A stretch of 34,075 nt of DNA, taken from the NCBI GenBank assembly GCA_003223555.1, contig QHVM01000041.1:1-34075 (forward strand). The letters run 5' to 3'. The notes below the pieces were generated by a model, which saw only the letters and a program-made list of their open reading frames with translations, searched no databases and was not told where the DNA came from. Each line of letters begins with the position of its first letter. The stretch's first letter is position 1. A program made the position numbers and the translations under genes. This document shows, piece by piece, positions 26,191 to 34,075 of the stretch. The DNA is from Acidobacteriota bacterium (lineage in GTDB: Bacteria > Acidobacteriota > Vicinamibacteria > Fen-336).

Positions 26191-26702
26191 GCGCAGAGCT
26201 GCGGGAGCTGTACCAGGAGGTCATCCTGGACCACAGCAAGCGACCGCGGAACTTCCGGGACAACCCGGCCGCCACCGGCCGGGCCGAGGGCTACAACCCG
26301 CTCTGCGGCGACCGCGCCACCGTCTACGTGGAGCTGGAGGGCGACCTGGTCAAGGACGTCAGCTTCAAGGGCGCCGGCTGCTCGATCTCCACCGCCTCGG
26401 CCTCGATGATGACGGAGGCCCTCAAGGGCAAGACGAGAGCGGAGGCCGAGTCGCTCTTCGACCGCTTCCACCGGCTCATCACGAGCGACCCGTCCCGGGC
26501 GGCCGAGAACAGCGCGCCCGAGCTGGGCAAGCTGGCCGCCTTCTCCGGCGTGTGCGAGTTCCCGGTGCGGGTCAAGTGCGCCTCGCTGCCCTGGCACACG
26601 CTGCGCTCGGCCCTGGAGGGCGGAGACGCGCGCGTCTCCACCGAGGAGACCGAGGCCAGCCGCGGCGACGCCGAAGCCAAGGCGGGAACGGGACGGCCAT
26701 GA
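26187..26702 (+). CDS. sufU: Sulfur-transfer protein SufU
   Basis: A 171-residue IscU-fold protein. C40 (NPLCGDR), D42, C65 (GAGCSIS) and C131 (RVKCASLPW) are the zinc/sulfur ligands of SufU. The roughly 20-residue insertion between the second and third cysteines (SDPSRAAENSAPELGKLAAF) separates SufU from IscU scaffolds. SufU takes sulfur from SufS and hands it to the SufBCD scaffold. It has an acidic, Ala/Glu-rich tail of about 25 residues. ATG 26187 overlaps the sufS stop, and its own stop overlaps sufT. Confidence 0.95.
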
Positions 26703-27238
26703 GGGAAGAGACGCTGCTCGCCCGCGACGTGGAGGGGACGGCCATCCCCTACGGGGACAAGATCCCGCTGAAGGCGGGCGAGCCGGTGATCGTCACCCAG
26801 GCCCTGGGCGGGTCGTATACCGTGGTGACGATGCAGGGCTACATGGTCCGGATCGATGGCGCCGACGCGGACGCCATCGGCAAGGAGCTCGTCGCGGCGC
26901 CGAGCGCGGAGGATCTCGCCGATCGGCCGCTGGCGGACCTCGTCTGGGAACAGCTCCGGACCTGCTACGACCCGGAGATCCCCGTCAATATCGTGGAGCT
27001 GGGTCTCGTCCACTCGGCCGAGGTCTCCCCGCTGACCGAGGGCGGAAACAGGGTCTCGGTCCGCTTCACGCTCACCGCTCCGGGATGCGGCATGGGGGAC
27101 ATCCTGCGCCAGGACATCGAACGGAAGGTGATCGGCCTGCCCGGCGTGAAGGAGGCCGACGTTCAGGTGCAGCTCGACCCGCCGTGGGACCAGACCCGGA
27201 TGTCGGACGCCGCCCGCCTGCAGTTGGGGCTCATGTGA
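26699..27238 (+). CDS. sufT: Fe-S assembly factor SufT (DUF59/PaaD-like)
   Basis: A 179-residue protein starts at ATG 26699, overlapping the sufU stop by four bases. The N-terminal part has GTAIPYGDKIPLKAGEPVIV and LGGSYTVVTMQGYMVRI, the SufT-specific extension. The C-terminal DUF59 domain has YDPEIPVNIVELGLVHS, TLTAPGCGMGDIL and the terminal DPPWDQTRMSDAARLQLGL. SufT acts in maturation of Fe-S proteins, probably as a helper or carrier; its exact step is less settled than that of the other Suf proteins. Confidence 0.95.
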   Translation: MREETLLARDVEGTAIPYGDKIPLKAGEPVIVTQALGGSYTVVTMQGYMVRIDGADADAIGKELVAAPSAEDLADRPLADLVWEQLRTCYDPEIPVNIVELGLVHSAEVSPLTEGGNRVSVRFTLTAPGCGMGDILRQDIERKVIGLPGVKEADVQVQLDPPWDQTRMSDAARLQLGLM

Positions 27239-27248
27239 AGGGGGTCGC

Positions 27249-27728
27249 ATGAAGCTGAGCGCGCAAGAGGAGTATGGCCTTCGTTGCCTCCTGCGCCTGG
27301 GACGCGAGGGCGAAGGAGCCAGCCTCACCATCTCGGAGCTGAGCCGCCGGGAAGGCATCTCCGCCCCCAACGTGGCCAAGCTGATGCGCGTCCTCCGCCG
27401 GGGCGGCTACGTGCGAAGCACGCGCGGCAAGGAGGGCGGCTACACGCTCGCCCGGCCGGCCGAGGAGATCAACCTCGGCGAGGCGCTGGCCGTGCTGGGC
27501 GGCCGGCTCTACGATCCGGCCTTCTGCCAGCGCCACTCGGGCGTGGAGCGCCTCTGCACCCACATGCCCGATTGCTCGATCCGCTCGGTCTGGCGGCTCG
27601 TCCAGGTCGCGGTCGACGAGGTGCTGGGCCGGCTCAGCCTGCGCGACCTGCTCTGCAGCGAGGAGCAGATGAGCGGGTGGAAGAGCCCCCACGCGGTGAG
27701 CCTCCCGGTGGTGTCCCGCCCCGCCTGA
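27249..27728 (+). CDS. Rrf2-family Fe-S-sensing transcriptional regulator (IscR/SufR-like)
   Basis: A 159-residue winged-helix regulator starts at ATG 27249, ten bases after sufT with AAGGGGG upstream. MKLSAQEEYGLRCLLRL and GYVRSTRGKEGGYTLARP are the Rrf2 helix and wing. C93, C103 and C109 (PAFC...RLC...PDC) are spaced like the cluster ligands of IscR (C92/C98/C104), so it probably binds an Fe-S cluster and reports cluster status. It is the last gene of the suf operon, so it should adjust its own transcription through the promoter at 21333-21361. An operator is not obvious. Confidence 0.93.
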   Translation: MKLSAQEEYGLRCLLRLGREGEGASLTISELSRREGISAPNVAKLMRVLRRGGYVRSTRGKEGGYTLARPAEEINLGEALAVLGGRLYDPAFCQRHSGVERLCTHMPDCSIRSVWRLVQVAVDEVLGRLSLRDLLCSEEQMSGWKSPHAVSLPVVSRPA

Positions 27729-27758
27729 GGATCGACCCGCCTGCGCACCGCGCGGGCC

Positions 27759-27764
27759 TATGAT
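27759..27764 (+). promoter_or_regulatory. Possible -10 element abutting the addB start
   Basis: TATGAT ends six bases before GTG 27771, so transcription from it would begin at or next to the start codon (leaderless). No -35 hexamer is visible. addB also lacks a clear ribosome site, which fits. Read-through from the suf operon 42 bases upstream is equally possible. Confidence 0.3.
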
Positions 27765-27770
27765 GCTGCG

Positions 27771-30700
27771 GTGGGCATCCGGCCCGTGGTCCTCCTCGTC
27801 CCCTCCCTGGCCGCCGCGGTCGAGCTGCCCCGGCGGCTGGCCGCCCGCGGCCCGGGCCTGGCCGGAGTCTATCCCTTCCGGGTCCTGGACCTCGCCCGCG
27901 CGGTCGCCGAGCCGGCGCTACTCGGCCGAGGCCTGAAGGCGTGGGACGGTGGCCACGACGCGCTGCTCGCCGCGCGGCTCCTCGACGAGGAGCCCTCGCC
28001 GCTCGTCCGGCCCGACGTCGCTCGGGCGCCGGTGGCGGCGGCCCTCGCCCGGACGCTCTCCGCCCTCCGCATGGCGGGAGTGGAGGCAGGATCCCTCGAC
28101 CAGCTCGCCTCCCGCGCCCCGGAGGAAGACCGGCGCCGGCTCCAGGACCTGGCCCGCCTCTACCGCCGATTCCTGGCCGAGGTGGAGGGGCGCTTCGCCG
28201 ACCCGGTGACGCTGCTGCAGGCGGCGATCGAGAGGCTGGGCGAGGCGCGCTGGCTGGAAGACGCCGAGGTCCTGATCGTCGACGAGCTGGAGCCGGAGCG
28301 GCGCGAGCTCGAGTTCGTGGCCACCCTCGCCCGCCTGCGGCCGGTGCGTCTCATCGCCGGAGAGCGGCCGCCCGGCCTGCAGGCAGCGTCCTTCGCTGAC
28401 TGGGCGGCCGCCCACGGAGTGGCCGAGGCGGCCGTCGAGCGGACCCCGCTCGCCCCGCTCGCTGCTCCCCCCGTCCCGGCGTCGCTGCACCGTTTGCGGA
28501 CGCGCCTTTTCGAGCCGCCGGAGGGCGATGCGGTCCGGGACGGCGCGGTGGAGCTCGTCACCGCAGCCGGCGAGGCGGCCGAGGTACGCGCGCTGGTGCG
28601 GCGCGTGCTGCGGGAGGCGGCCCACGGCGTGCCGTTCGAGGAGATGGGCCTCATCCTGCCCCGGCCCCAGGAATACGCGACGCTCGTGACGGATCTCCTG
28701 GAGCGGCTGGCGATCCCCCACCGGCTCCATCCGTCGCTGCCGCTGCGCTGCGGGCGCTCCGCCCGCTCGCTGCTCCTGCTCTTCCGCTGCCGGGGCCTGG
28801 CCCGCGCGGCGGTCATGGAATTCCTCACCTTCGCGCCGGTGCCGTTCGCGCGCCTGCTCGGGGAGGAACGGGCGCGGCCCTGGCTGGCCCAGTGGGACGC
28901 CATCAGCCGGGAGGCCGGCATCGTGGGGGGCCTGGAGCGCTGGCGGGTGGCGCTGGAGTCCTACGCGGCCTCCGAGCGCGCGGGCGCCGAGGCGGAGCCC
29001 GACGCGGAGCGCGCGCGGCGCCGGCTCGCCGCGGCCGAGCAGGCGGAGGCGCTGCTCCAGGTCGTGGAGTCGCTGGCCGAGACGCTGGCCGGGCTGGCCG
29101 GAGAGGCGCCCTGGCCGGAATGGTCACGGCGGCTCGGCCAGGTGTTCGACCTCTGGATCGGCCCCGACCGCGAGCGCGACCGGGCCGCGGTCGCGGAGAT
29201 GCTCGCCGACCTGGCCGGCCTGGCCTCGGTGAGCCCGCGCGCGCGGTGGAGCGAGGTCGAAGGAGTGCTCGAGACCCGCTTCGAATGGGAGCGCATGCCG
29301 GCCGAGCCGCTCTCGAGCGGAGGGATCCACGTCGGCGCGCTCGACGCCATGGCCGGACTCAGCTTCCGCGTCGTCGCCATCCCCGGCCTCGTCGAGGGCG
29401 GCTATCCCGGCGTTCTGCGGCCCGATCCGTTCCTCCTGGACACGGAACGTGAGGCACTGGGCCCCGGGCCCGGGCGGACGGGCGCGCCCGCCAAGCCCAA
29501 AGCACGCGGACAGCTCTCGCTCTTCGAGGACAGCGCGCGAGAGCGCGTGGGCTCGTCCTCCATCGACCGGAAGGCGGCGATGCCCACCACGCAGGACCGG
29601 CTGCGGGAGACGCGCCGGATGTTCCACCGCGCGCTGCGCCAGGCCACCGAGCGCCTCATACTCTCCTATCCGCGCGCCGACGCCCGCACCGGACGCGAGC
29701 GGCTGCCGTCGCTGTTCTTCGCCGCGGCCGCCTCGGCGCTGGCCGGCCGGCCCCTGTCGGCGGCCGAGATGACGGCGGCGGTCGTCGAAGACGACCTGGC
29801 CGGTCTGGCCGGCGAGGAGGCGGTGGACGCCTCGGAGCGCGACCGGGCCCGCGTCGTGCGCGGAGGGAGCGAGGCTGTTCTCGCGATCGCCGCCGGATCG
29901 CCGTTCTTCAAGGGATCCCACCTCGCCGCTCGCGCGCGCTGGTCGCCCACGCTCACGCATTTCGACGGGGCGGTCCACGGCTTGCCCGCCGAGGTGGCCC
30001 GACGGCTGGACCCCCTGACCTCGCCGCGCCCGGTCTCGGCGAGCAGCCTCGCCAACTATGCGAGGTGCGGCTTCCTCTACCTGCTCAAGAACGTGCTGGG
30101 CCTGGAGGCGGCGCAGGAGCCCGTGGAGCGGCTGGGGCTCGATCCGCTGGAGCAGGGCCTGCTGTTCCACGAAGTGGCCGAAGCGTACCTCCGCGAGCGC
30201 CGCGACGCCGGAGCGCTGCCGGTCGCCGACGACGAGCCGGCCCGCCAGCGGCTGCTCCAGCTCGCCCGGGAGCGAGTCGACCGGCTGGTGGCGGGGACTC
30301 CGCCCCGGCACCGGCTGGTGTGGGAGATGCGGTGGCGGGCCTTCGAGGACCTGCTCCTGCGCTGGCTGGCCCGCGAGGCGCTCACGGCGGAGAAGTGGAC
30401 GCCCGCCCATTTCGAGGTCGGCTTCGGGTCGGCGCGCGCCGGGGCGACCAGCGAGCCTCACTCCCCCGACCCGCTGGTCATCGAGCTGGGCGACGGCCGG
30501 ATGCTCCGGGTCTCGGGCAAGATCGACCGCATCGACACCCGGCCCGACGGAGCGCTCGTGCTGCGCGACTACAAGACCGGTCGCGCGCCCAAGGACGACG
30601 GCGGCGTCTTCCGCGGCGGACGGGAGCTGCAGATCCCCATCTACGTCCTGGCCACGCGGATGCTCTTTCCCGACCGGCCGGTGGCCGAGGCGTTCCTCGA

Positions 30701-30947
30701 CTACGTGAACGGGGGCCGTCCGGTGCCGTTCGATCCCGGCTCGGTGGCGGGCGAGGAGTTCCGGCGCCTGCTCGGCGACATGACCGGCGCCATCGCCGAC
30801 GGCTGCTTCGTCCAGGAGCCCGCCTCCTGCAAGTGGTGCGACTTCACGGCCACCTGCGGGCCCCAGCCGCTGCTCGAGCTGAGGCAGCGCTTCAAGCGCG
30901 GCGACGCGCGGGTCGTGCGCTACCTGCGCCTGCGGGACTACCGATGA
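27771..30947 (+). CDS. addB: AddB-like helicase-nuclease subunit with Fe-S nuclease domain
   Basis: A 1058-residue protein, the AddB partner of the AddAB complex that resects double-strand breaks for homologous recombination. The first about 700 residues are a degenerate superfamily 1 helicase-like region with no clear Walker A. The C-terminal PD-(D/E)XK nuclease has GKIDRIDTRPDG and VLRDYKTG (D933-Y-K935). Four cysteines, C766 (NYARCGFLYLL) and C1020/C1023/C1029 (CKWCDFTATC), are positioned like the 4Fe-4S ligands that staple AddB-type nucleases. The start is GTG 27771; two nearby ATGs are out of frame. The stop overlaps the addA start (ATGA). Sequence similarity in the front half is weak, so the AddB name rests on the nuclease, cysteines and addA neighbour. 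Confidence 0.88.
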   Translation: MGIRPVVLLVPSLAAAVELPRRLAARGPGLAGVYPFRVLDLARAVAEPALLGRGLKAWDGGHDALLAARLLDEEPSPLVRPDVARAPVAAALARTLSALRMAGVEAGSLDQLASRAPEEDRRRLQDLARLYRRFLAEVEGRFADPVTLLQAAIERLGEARWLEDAEVLIVDELEPERRELEFVATLARLRPVRLIAGERPPGLQAASFADWAAAHGVAEAAVERTPLAPLAAPPVPASLHRLRTRLFEPPEGDAVRDGAVELVTAAGEAAEVRALVRRVLREAAHGVPFEEMGLILPRPQEYATLVTDLLERLAIPHRLHPSLPLRCGRSARSLLLLFRCRGLARAAVMEFLTFAPVPFARLLGEERARPWLAQWDAISREAGIVGGLERWRVALESYAASERAGAEAEPDAERARRRLAAAEQAEALLQVVESLAETLAGLAGEAPWPEWSRRLGQVFDLWIGPDRERDRAAVAEMLADLAGLASVSPRARWSEVEGVLETRFEWERMPAEPLSSGGIHVGALDAMAGLSFRVVAIPGLVEGGYPGVLRPDPFLLDTEREALGPGPGRTGAPAKPKARGQLSLFEDSARERVGSSSIDRKAAMPTTQDRLRETRRMFHRALRQATERLILSYPRADARTGRERLPSLFFAAAASALAGRPLSAAEMTAAVVEDDLAGLAGEEAVDASERDRARVVRGGSEAVLAIAAGSPFFKGSHLAARARWSPTLTHFDGAVHGLPAEVARRLDPLTSPRPVSASSLANYARCGFLYLLKNVLGLEAAQEPVERLGLDPLEQGLLFHEVAEAYLRERRDAGALPVADDEPARQRLLQLARERVDRLVAGTPPRHRLVWEMRWRAFEDLLLRWLAREALTAEKWTPAHFEVGFGSARAGATSEPHSPDPLVIELGDGRMLRVSGKIDRIDTRPDGALVLRDYKTGRAPKDDGGVFRGGRELQIPIYVLATRMLFPDRPVAEAFLDYVNGGRPVPFDPGSVAGEEFRRLLGDMTGAIADGCFVQEPASCKWCDFTATCGPQPLLELRQRFKRGDARVVRYLRLRDYR

Positions 30948-33904
30948 GCTTCCGGCCCGGCGACGAGGAGGCCCGCCGCGCGGCGCGCGACGCGCGGGGG
31001 ACGAGCCTCGTGCTGGAGGCGGGCGCGGGCACGGGAAAGACGACGCTGCTCGTGGACCGCATCGAGTCGCTCGTGCGGAGCGGCGACGCCGGCCTGCTCG
31101 ACATCGCCGCGGTGACCTTCACCGAGAACGCCGCAGCCACGATGAAGCTCAGGCTTCGGGAGAGGCTCGAGCGCGTGCGGGTGGACGGCGGGGCGCCGGA
31201 GGGCCAGCGCGCGCGGGCGGCGGACGCGCTCGAGGTGCTGGAGCGCGCCCAGGTGTCGACGATCCACGCCCTGTGCGGCGCCATCCTCCAGGAGCGGCCG
31301 CTGGAGTGCGGGGTGGCCCCGGGCTTCCGCGTCGCCGACGAAGCGGAGGCCGAGTCCCTCTTCGCCCAGGCGTGGGAGGAGTGGCTGGCCGAGCGGCTGG
31401 ACGCCTCCGACCCGGTGCTGGCCGAGGCCTTGAGCCGGGAGATCCCCCTCGAGGGATGGATGGAGGAGCAGGAGCGGGCGTCGCTGCGCGGGCTGGCGCG
31501 GACGCTGCTCTGGGAGCGCGACCTGCGTCCGCTCGTCTCCGCAACGCCCGTCGACCCCGGAGCGTGGCGGGCCGAGCTGCTGGCCAAGGCCGCCGAGGCC
31601 CGGGCGCTGCGCGACGCGGCGGTGGCGGGCGACACCCTGGCCGAGGCGCTGAAAGGCCTGGAGGCGTTCGCCGAGTCGTGCCGGAGCCTGGAAGGCGAGG
31701 CGCTCGTCCAGCGGCTGCTGCGGCTGCCGAAGATCCGCGGCGATCTCGGCCGCCGCGGAAACTGGCGCACGGCCGAGGTCCTCTCCCGCGCCCGCGACCT
31801 CGCCCGCTGGGCCGCCGAGGCGCCGGAGCGATGGAGGACCGAGCGGGGCTCGCAGCTGCACGCCCAGCTCGTGGAGGCACTCCAGGGCGTTCTCGACCGC
31901 TACGAGCAGAAGAAGGCGGCCGAAGGCGCCCTGGACTTCGTGGACCTGCTCGTCAAGGCCCGCGACGCCCTCCGCGGGAGCGAGTCGGTGCGGCGCCACG
32001 TGCGCGAGCGTTTCCGCCACCTCATCATCGACGAATTCCAGGACACCGACCCCCTGCAGGTCCAGATCGCGCAACTCATCGCGGGGGACGATCCCGGCCG
32101 GCTGGTGGTGGTGGGCGACGCCAAGCAGTCGATCTACCGCTTCCGGCGCGCGGACGTGGCCCTCTTCCGGCGGCTCACCGAGGCGGCGCAGGGAAGGCCC
32201 GGGCACGCCGTGCTCCACCTCACCCAGAACTTCCGCTCCCGGCCCGCCATCCTGCGCTTCGTCAACCGGGCTTTCTCCGAGCTGATCGAGGGCTCGGTCG
32301 AGGCCGATCAGCCGGCCTATGAGGCCGTCCTCCCCATGCCGGGCCTGGCCGAGGGACCGGCCGTGGTCGCGCTCAGCTTTCCGGTCGAGGAGTACGCGGA
32401 GCGAGCGGAGCTGCTCCACGCCGAAGCCGCCGCCGAGGCGGCTCTCGTCGCCCACGCCGCCGGCGGGGGTTACGAGGTGCGCGATCCCCTGACCGGCCAG
32501 ACGCGGAGAAGCCGGGCGGGGGACGTCATGGTCCTGGCGCCCCGCTTGACCCAGATCCGGCACCTCGAGGACGCCCTGGACGCCTCCGGGATCGCCTTCG
32601 CCGTCGACGGCGGCAAGAGCTTCTTCAGCCGGCAGGAGACCCACGAGACGCTGGCCACGCTGCGGGCGATCGAAGACCCGCAGGACCGGGCCTCGCTCGT
32701 GGCCGCCCTGCGCTCGGGCTTCTTCGGCGTGAGCGACCGAGACCTCGTGCAGTGCTGGCTGGCGGCGGGCCGGCTCTGGATCGGCCGCGATCTGGAGCCG
32801 GGGCTGCCCGGGGCCGGCGTGGTGGAACCCGCCCTCGCGCTGCTCGGCCGGCTGCATGGGGAACGGCTCCGGGTGTCGGCACCCGCGCTGCTGGAGCGGC
32901 TCTACGACGAGACGCGCGTGCTGGCCTCGCTGGCCCGAACGCGGCGGGGCACGGCGCGGGTGGCCAACCTCGAGAAGGTCGTCGCCCTGGCCCGCCAGGC
33001 CTCGAACGTGGGGGTGCTGACGCTGCGCGGGTTCATCCGCCTGCTCTCCGACCGCATCGAGGACGGCACCGAGGAGCCCGACCTGCCCGCGACGCGGCCC
33101 GGCGATCCGACGACCGTCCGCATCCTTTCCATCCATCGCGCCAAGGGGCTCGAGGCGCCGATCGTGGTCCTCCATGACGTCGCGGCCAGCCTCCAGGTCG
33201 ACTCGTCGGTCGTCGCGCTGTGGGACGAGGGCCGGGTGGCGGTGGGCTTCCGCGCGGGCTGCCGGCCGCCCGACTGGAAGGCGCTGTCGGATCACGACAA
33301 GGCCAAGGCCCGGGCCGAGGGACGCCGGCTGCTCTACGTGGCCTGCACGCGGGCGCGCGATCTGCTGGTCGTGCCCCAGCCGCCGGCGCACGCGCAGGTG
33401 GGAGACTTCTGGCGGGAGCTGCTGCCCCATCTCGGCTCCTCGCCCGCCGAGGACGTTGCCGTGGTGGACGCGACGACCCTCGCCGTCGACGCGCGGAGCC
33501 GCGACGAGGTCGACCTTCATGCGCTGGCGGCCGCCGAGGGCGGCGACGCGGTGGCGGAGCGTTGGGAAGACAAGCGTAACGCGCTGATAGAGACAGCGAA
33601 GGAACGTCAGTTCCAGCCAATCTCTGCGTCGCACGTGGCCGCCCGCATCGCGCCCCCTGCCGTGGTCGCTGTGGGCAGCGAGGGTGGTCGCGACTTCGGC
33701 AGCCTCGTTCACGGCATTCTCGAATGGCCGGCGCGCTGGCTCCCTCTTTCGGCCTCGACGCCGAGGGGGCCGCCCGGGCGGCCGAGGCGGCGGCACGGGC
33801 CCTGGCCCTGCCGGTCATGGTCCGCGCCCGCCAGGCCAGCCGGCTCTGGCGAGAGCTGGGGGTGTGGTTTCCCGACGGGACGGACCTCGTCGAAGGCAAG
33901 GTAG
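30944..33904 (+). CDS. addA: AddA-like UvrD-family helicase-nuclease, main frame
   Basis: The frame starts at ATG 30944, overlapping addB by four bases. It encodes a complete SF1A helicase: Walker A LEAGAGTGKTTLL (about 26-34), AVTFTENAAATMK, Walker B LIIDEFQDTDPLQ (about 360-372), VVGDAKQSIYRFRRADV, LTQNFRSRPAIL, ILSIHRAKGLEAPIVVL and RLLYVACTRARDLLVV. It moves along DNA at breaks and, with AddB, degrades the ends. The nuclease domain opens with FGSLVHGILEW (catalytic His region, about 33709), then the frame turns to nonsense (STPRGPPGRPRRRHG) and stops at 33904. The true nuclease continues in another frame from 33748, so this end is a frameshift product. The real gene extends past the right edge. 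Confidence 0.92.
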   Translation: MSFRPGDEEARRAARDARGTSLVLEAGAGTGKTTLLVDRIESLVRSGDAGLLDIAAVTFTENAAATMKLRLRERLERVRVDGGAPEGQRARAADALEVLERAQVSTIHALCGAILQERPLECGVAPGFRVADEAEAESLFAQAWEEWLAERLDASDPVLAEALSREIPLEGWMEEQERASLRGLARTLLWERDLRPLVSATPVDPGAWRAELLAKAAEARALRDAAVAGDTLAEALKGLEAFAESCRSLEGEALVQRLLRLPKIRGDLGRRGNWRTAEVLSRARDLARWAAEAPERWRTERGSQLHAQLVEALQGVLDRYEQKKAAEGALDFVDLLVKARDALRGSESVRRHVRERFRHLIIDEFQDTDPLQVQIAQLIAGDDPGRLVVVGDAKQSIYRFRRADVALFRRLTEAAQGRPGHAVLHLTQNFRSRPAILRFVNRAFSELIEGSVEADQPAYEAVLPMPGLAEGPAVVALSFPVEEYAERAELLHAEAAAEAALVAHAAGGGYEVRDPLTGQTRRSRAGDVMVLAPRLTQIRHLEDALDASGIAFAVDGGKSFFSRQETHETLATLRAIEDPQDRASLVAALRSGFFGVSDRDLVQCWLAAGRLWIGRDLEPGLPGAGVVEPALALLGRLHGERLRVSAPALLERLYDETRVLASLARTRRGTARVANLEKVVALARQASNVGVLTLRGFIRLLSDRIEDGTEEPDLPATRPGDPTTVRILSIHRAKGLEAPIVVLHDVAASLQVDSSVVALWDEGRVAVGFRAGCRPPDWKALSDHDKAKARAEGRRLLYVACTRARDLLVVPQPPAHAQVGDFWRELLPHLGSSPAEDVAVVDATTLAVDARSRDEVDLHALAAAEGGDAVAERWEDKRNALIETAKERQFQPISASHVAARIAPPAVVAVGSEGGRDFGSLVHGILEWPARWLPLSASTPRGPPGRPRRRHGPWPCRSWSAPARPAGSGESWGCGFPTGRTSSKAR

Positions 33905-34075
33905 ACCTCGTCTTCGAGGAGGACGGCGGGCTGGTGGTCGTGGACTACAAGACCGACCACCTGAGCGCCGACCAGGCGCGGGCCCAGGCCGCGCACCATG
34001 CGCCGCAGCTCCAGCTCTACGGCCGCGGCCTCGCGCGGGCCACCGGCCTCCCGGTGCGCGAGCGGCTGGTGCTCT
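33748..34075 (+). CDS. addA: AddA nuclease domain continuing in a shifted frame (partial at the right edge)
   Basis: From 33748 this frame reads FGLDAEGAARAAEAAARALA, then LVEGKVDLVFEEDGGLVVVD, then YKTDHLSADQA, and HAPQLQLYGRGL. These are the PD-(D/E)XK core (GKVDLV and DYK) and the downstream Q-x-x-Y motif of AddA/RecB nucleases. It continues the homology that the main frame loses at about 33746. Adding one T to the TTT at 33747-33749 gives EWPARWLPLFGLDAEG without a break. It is therefore part of addA, not a separate gene, and is cut by the window end. Confidence 0.85.

Overview
The window is a very GC-rich chromosomal stretch from a Gram-negative, outer-membrane-bearing bacterium. Evidence for an outer membrane is two Omp85-type barrels, a DUF5916 barrel and lipoboxed lipoproteins. 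The mix of a DUF5916/CBM9-like protein, Pro/Thr-linker lipoproteins, a Tat-exported GatA-type amidase and a complete SUF operon ending in an Rrf2 regulator suggests Acidobacteriota or a neighbouring soil lineage such as Methylomirabilota/Rokubacteria. This placement is inferred from gene content only. I see no rRNA, tRNA, IS element, prophage or CRISPR array.

Layout, left to right. (1) 1-569: end of a GGDEF-PilZ (cyclic-di-GMP) protein with a reading-frame break in the PilZ domain. (2) 633-3073: a POTRA/Omp85 barrel protein overlapping by one base a LolA/LolB-like secreted protein. (3) 3119-3940: stem-loops, a divergent P-II protein, then a 22-bp duplication and three tandem 101-bp hairpin-rich repeats. 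(4) 3960-5806, minus strand: a Tat-exported amidase split by a frameshift. (5) 5952-8501: a large protein joining a kinase-like domain to an Omp85-type barrel, interrupted by an in-frame TAG. (6) 8535-11607: pssA facing a class A penicillin-binding protein. (7) 11680-14684: three-domain ligD with no Ku gene, abutting a decayed yjbQ remnant. (8) 14725-21271: two paralogous lipoproteins flanking a tRNA-dihydrouridine synthase and a sulfatase, then a DUF5916 barrel protein. (9) 21333-27728: a clear sigma70-like promoter and the tightly packed operon sufB-C-D-S-U-T-rrf2. (10) 27771-34075: addB and addA, the double-strand-break helicase-nuclease, with addA running off the window and carrying a frameshift.

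The genes form three themes: envelope building and lipid/peptidoglycan synthesis, Fe-S cluster assembly under an Fe-S-sensing regulator, and double-strand-break repair (LigD, AddAB). AddB keeps the four cysteines of an Fe-S nuclease, so it is probably a client of the SUF machinery encoded just upstream.

Five genes are broken. At least three of the breaks can be repaired by restoring a single base in a homopolymer run. Read-level checking should come before any claim that these are real pseudogenes. The most interesting candidates for new biology are the kinase-like/Omp85 fusion, the 101-bp repeat array and the P-II protein that lacks Gln39 and Tyr51.
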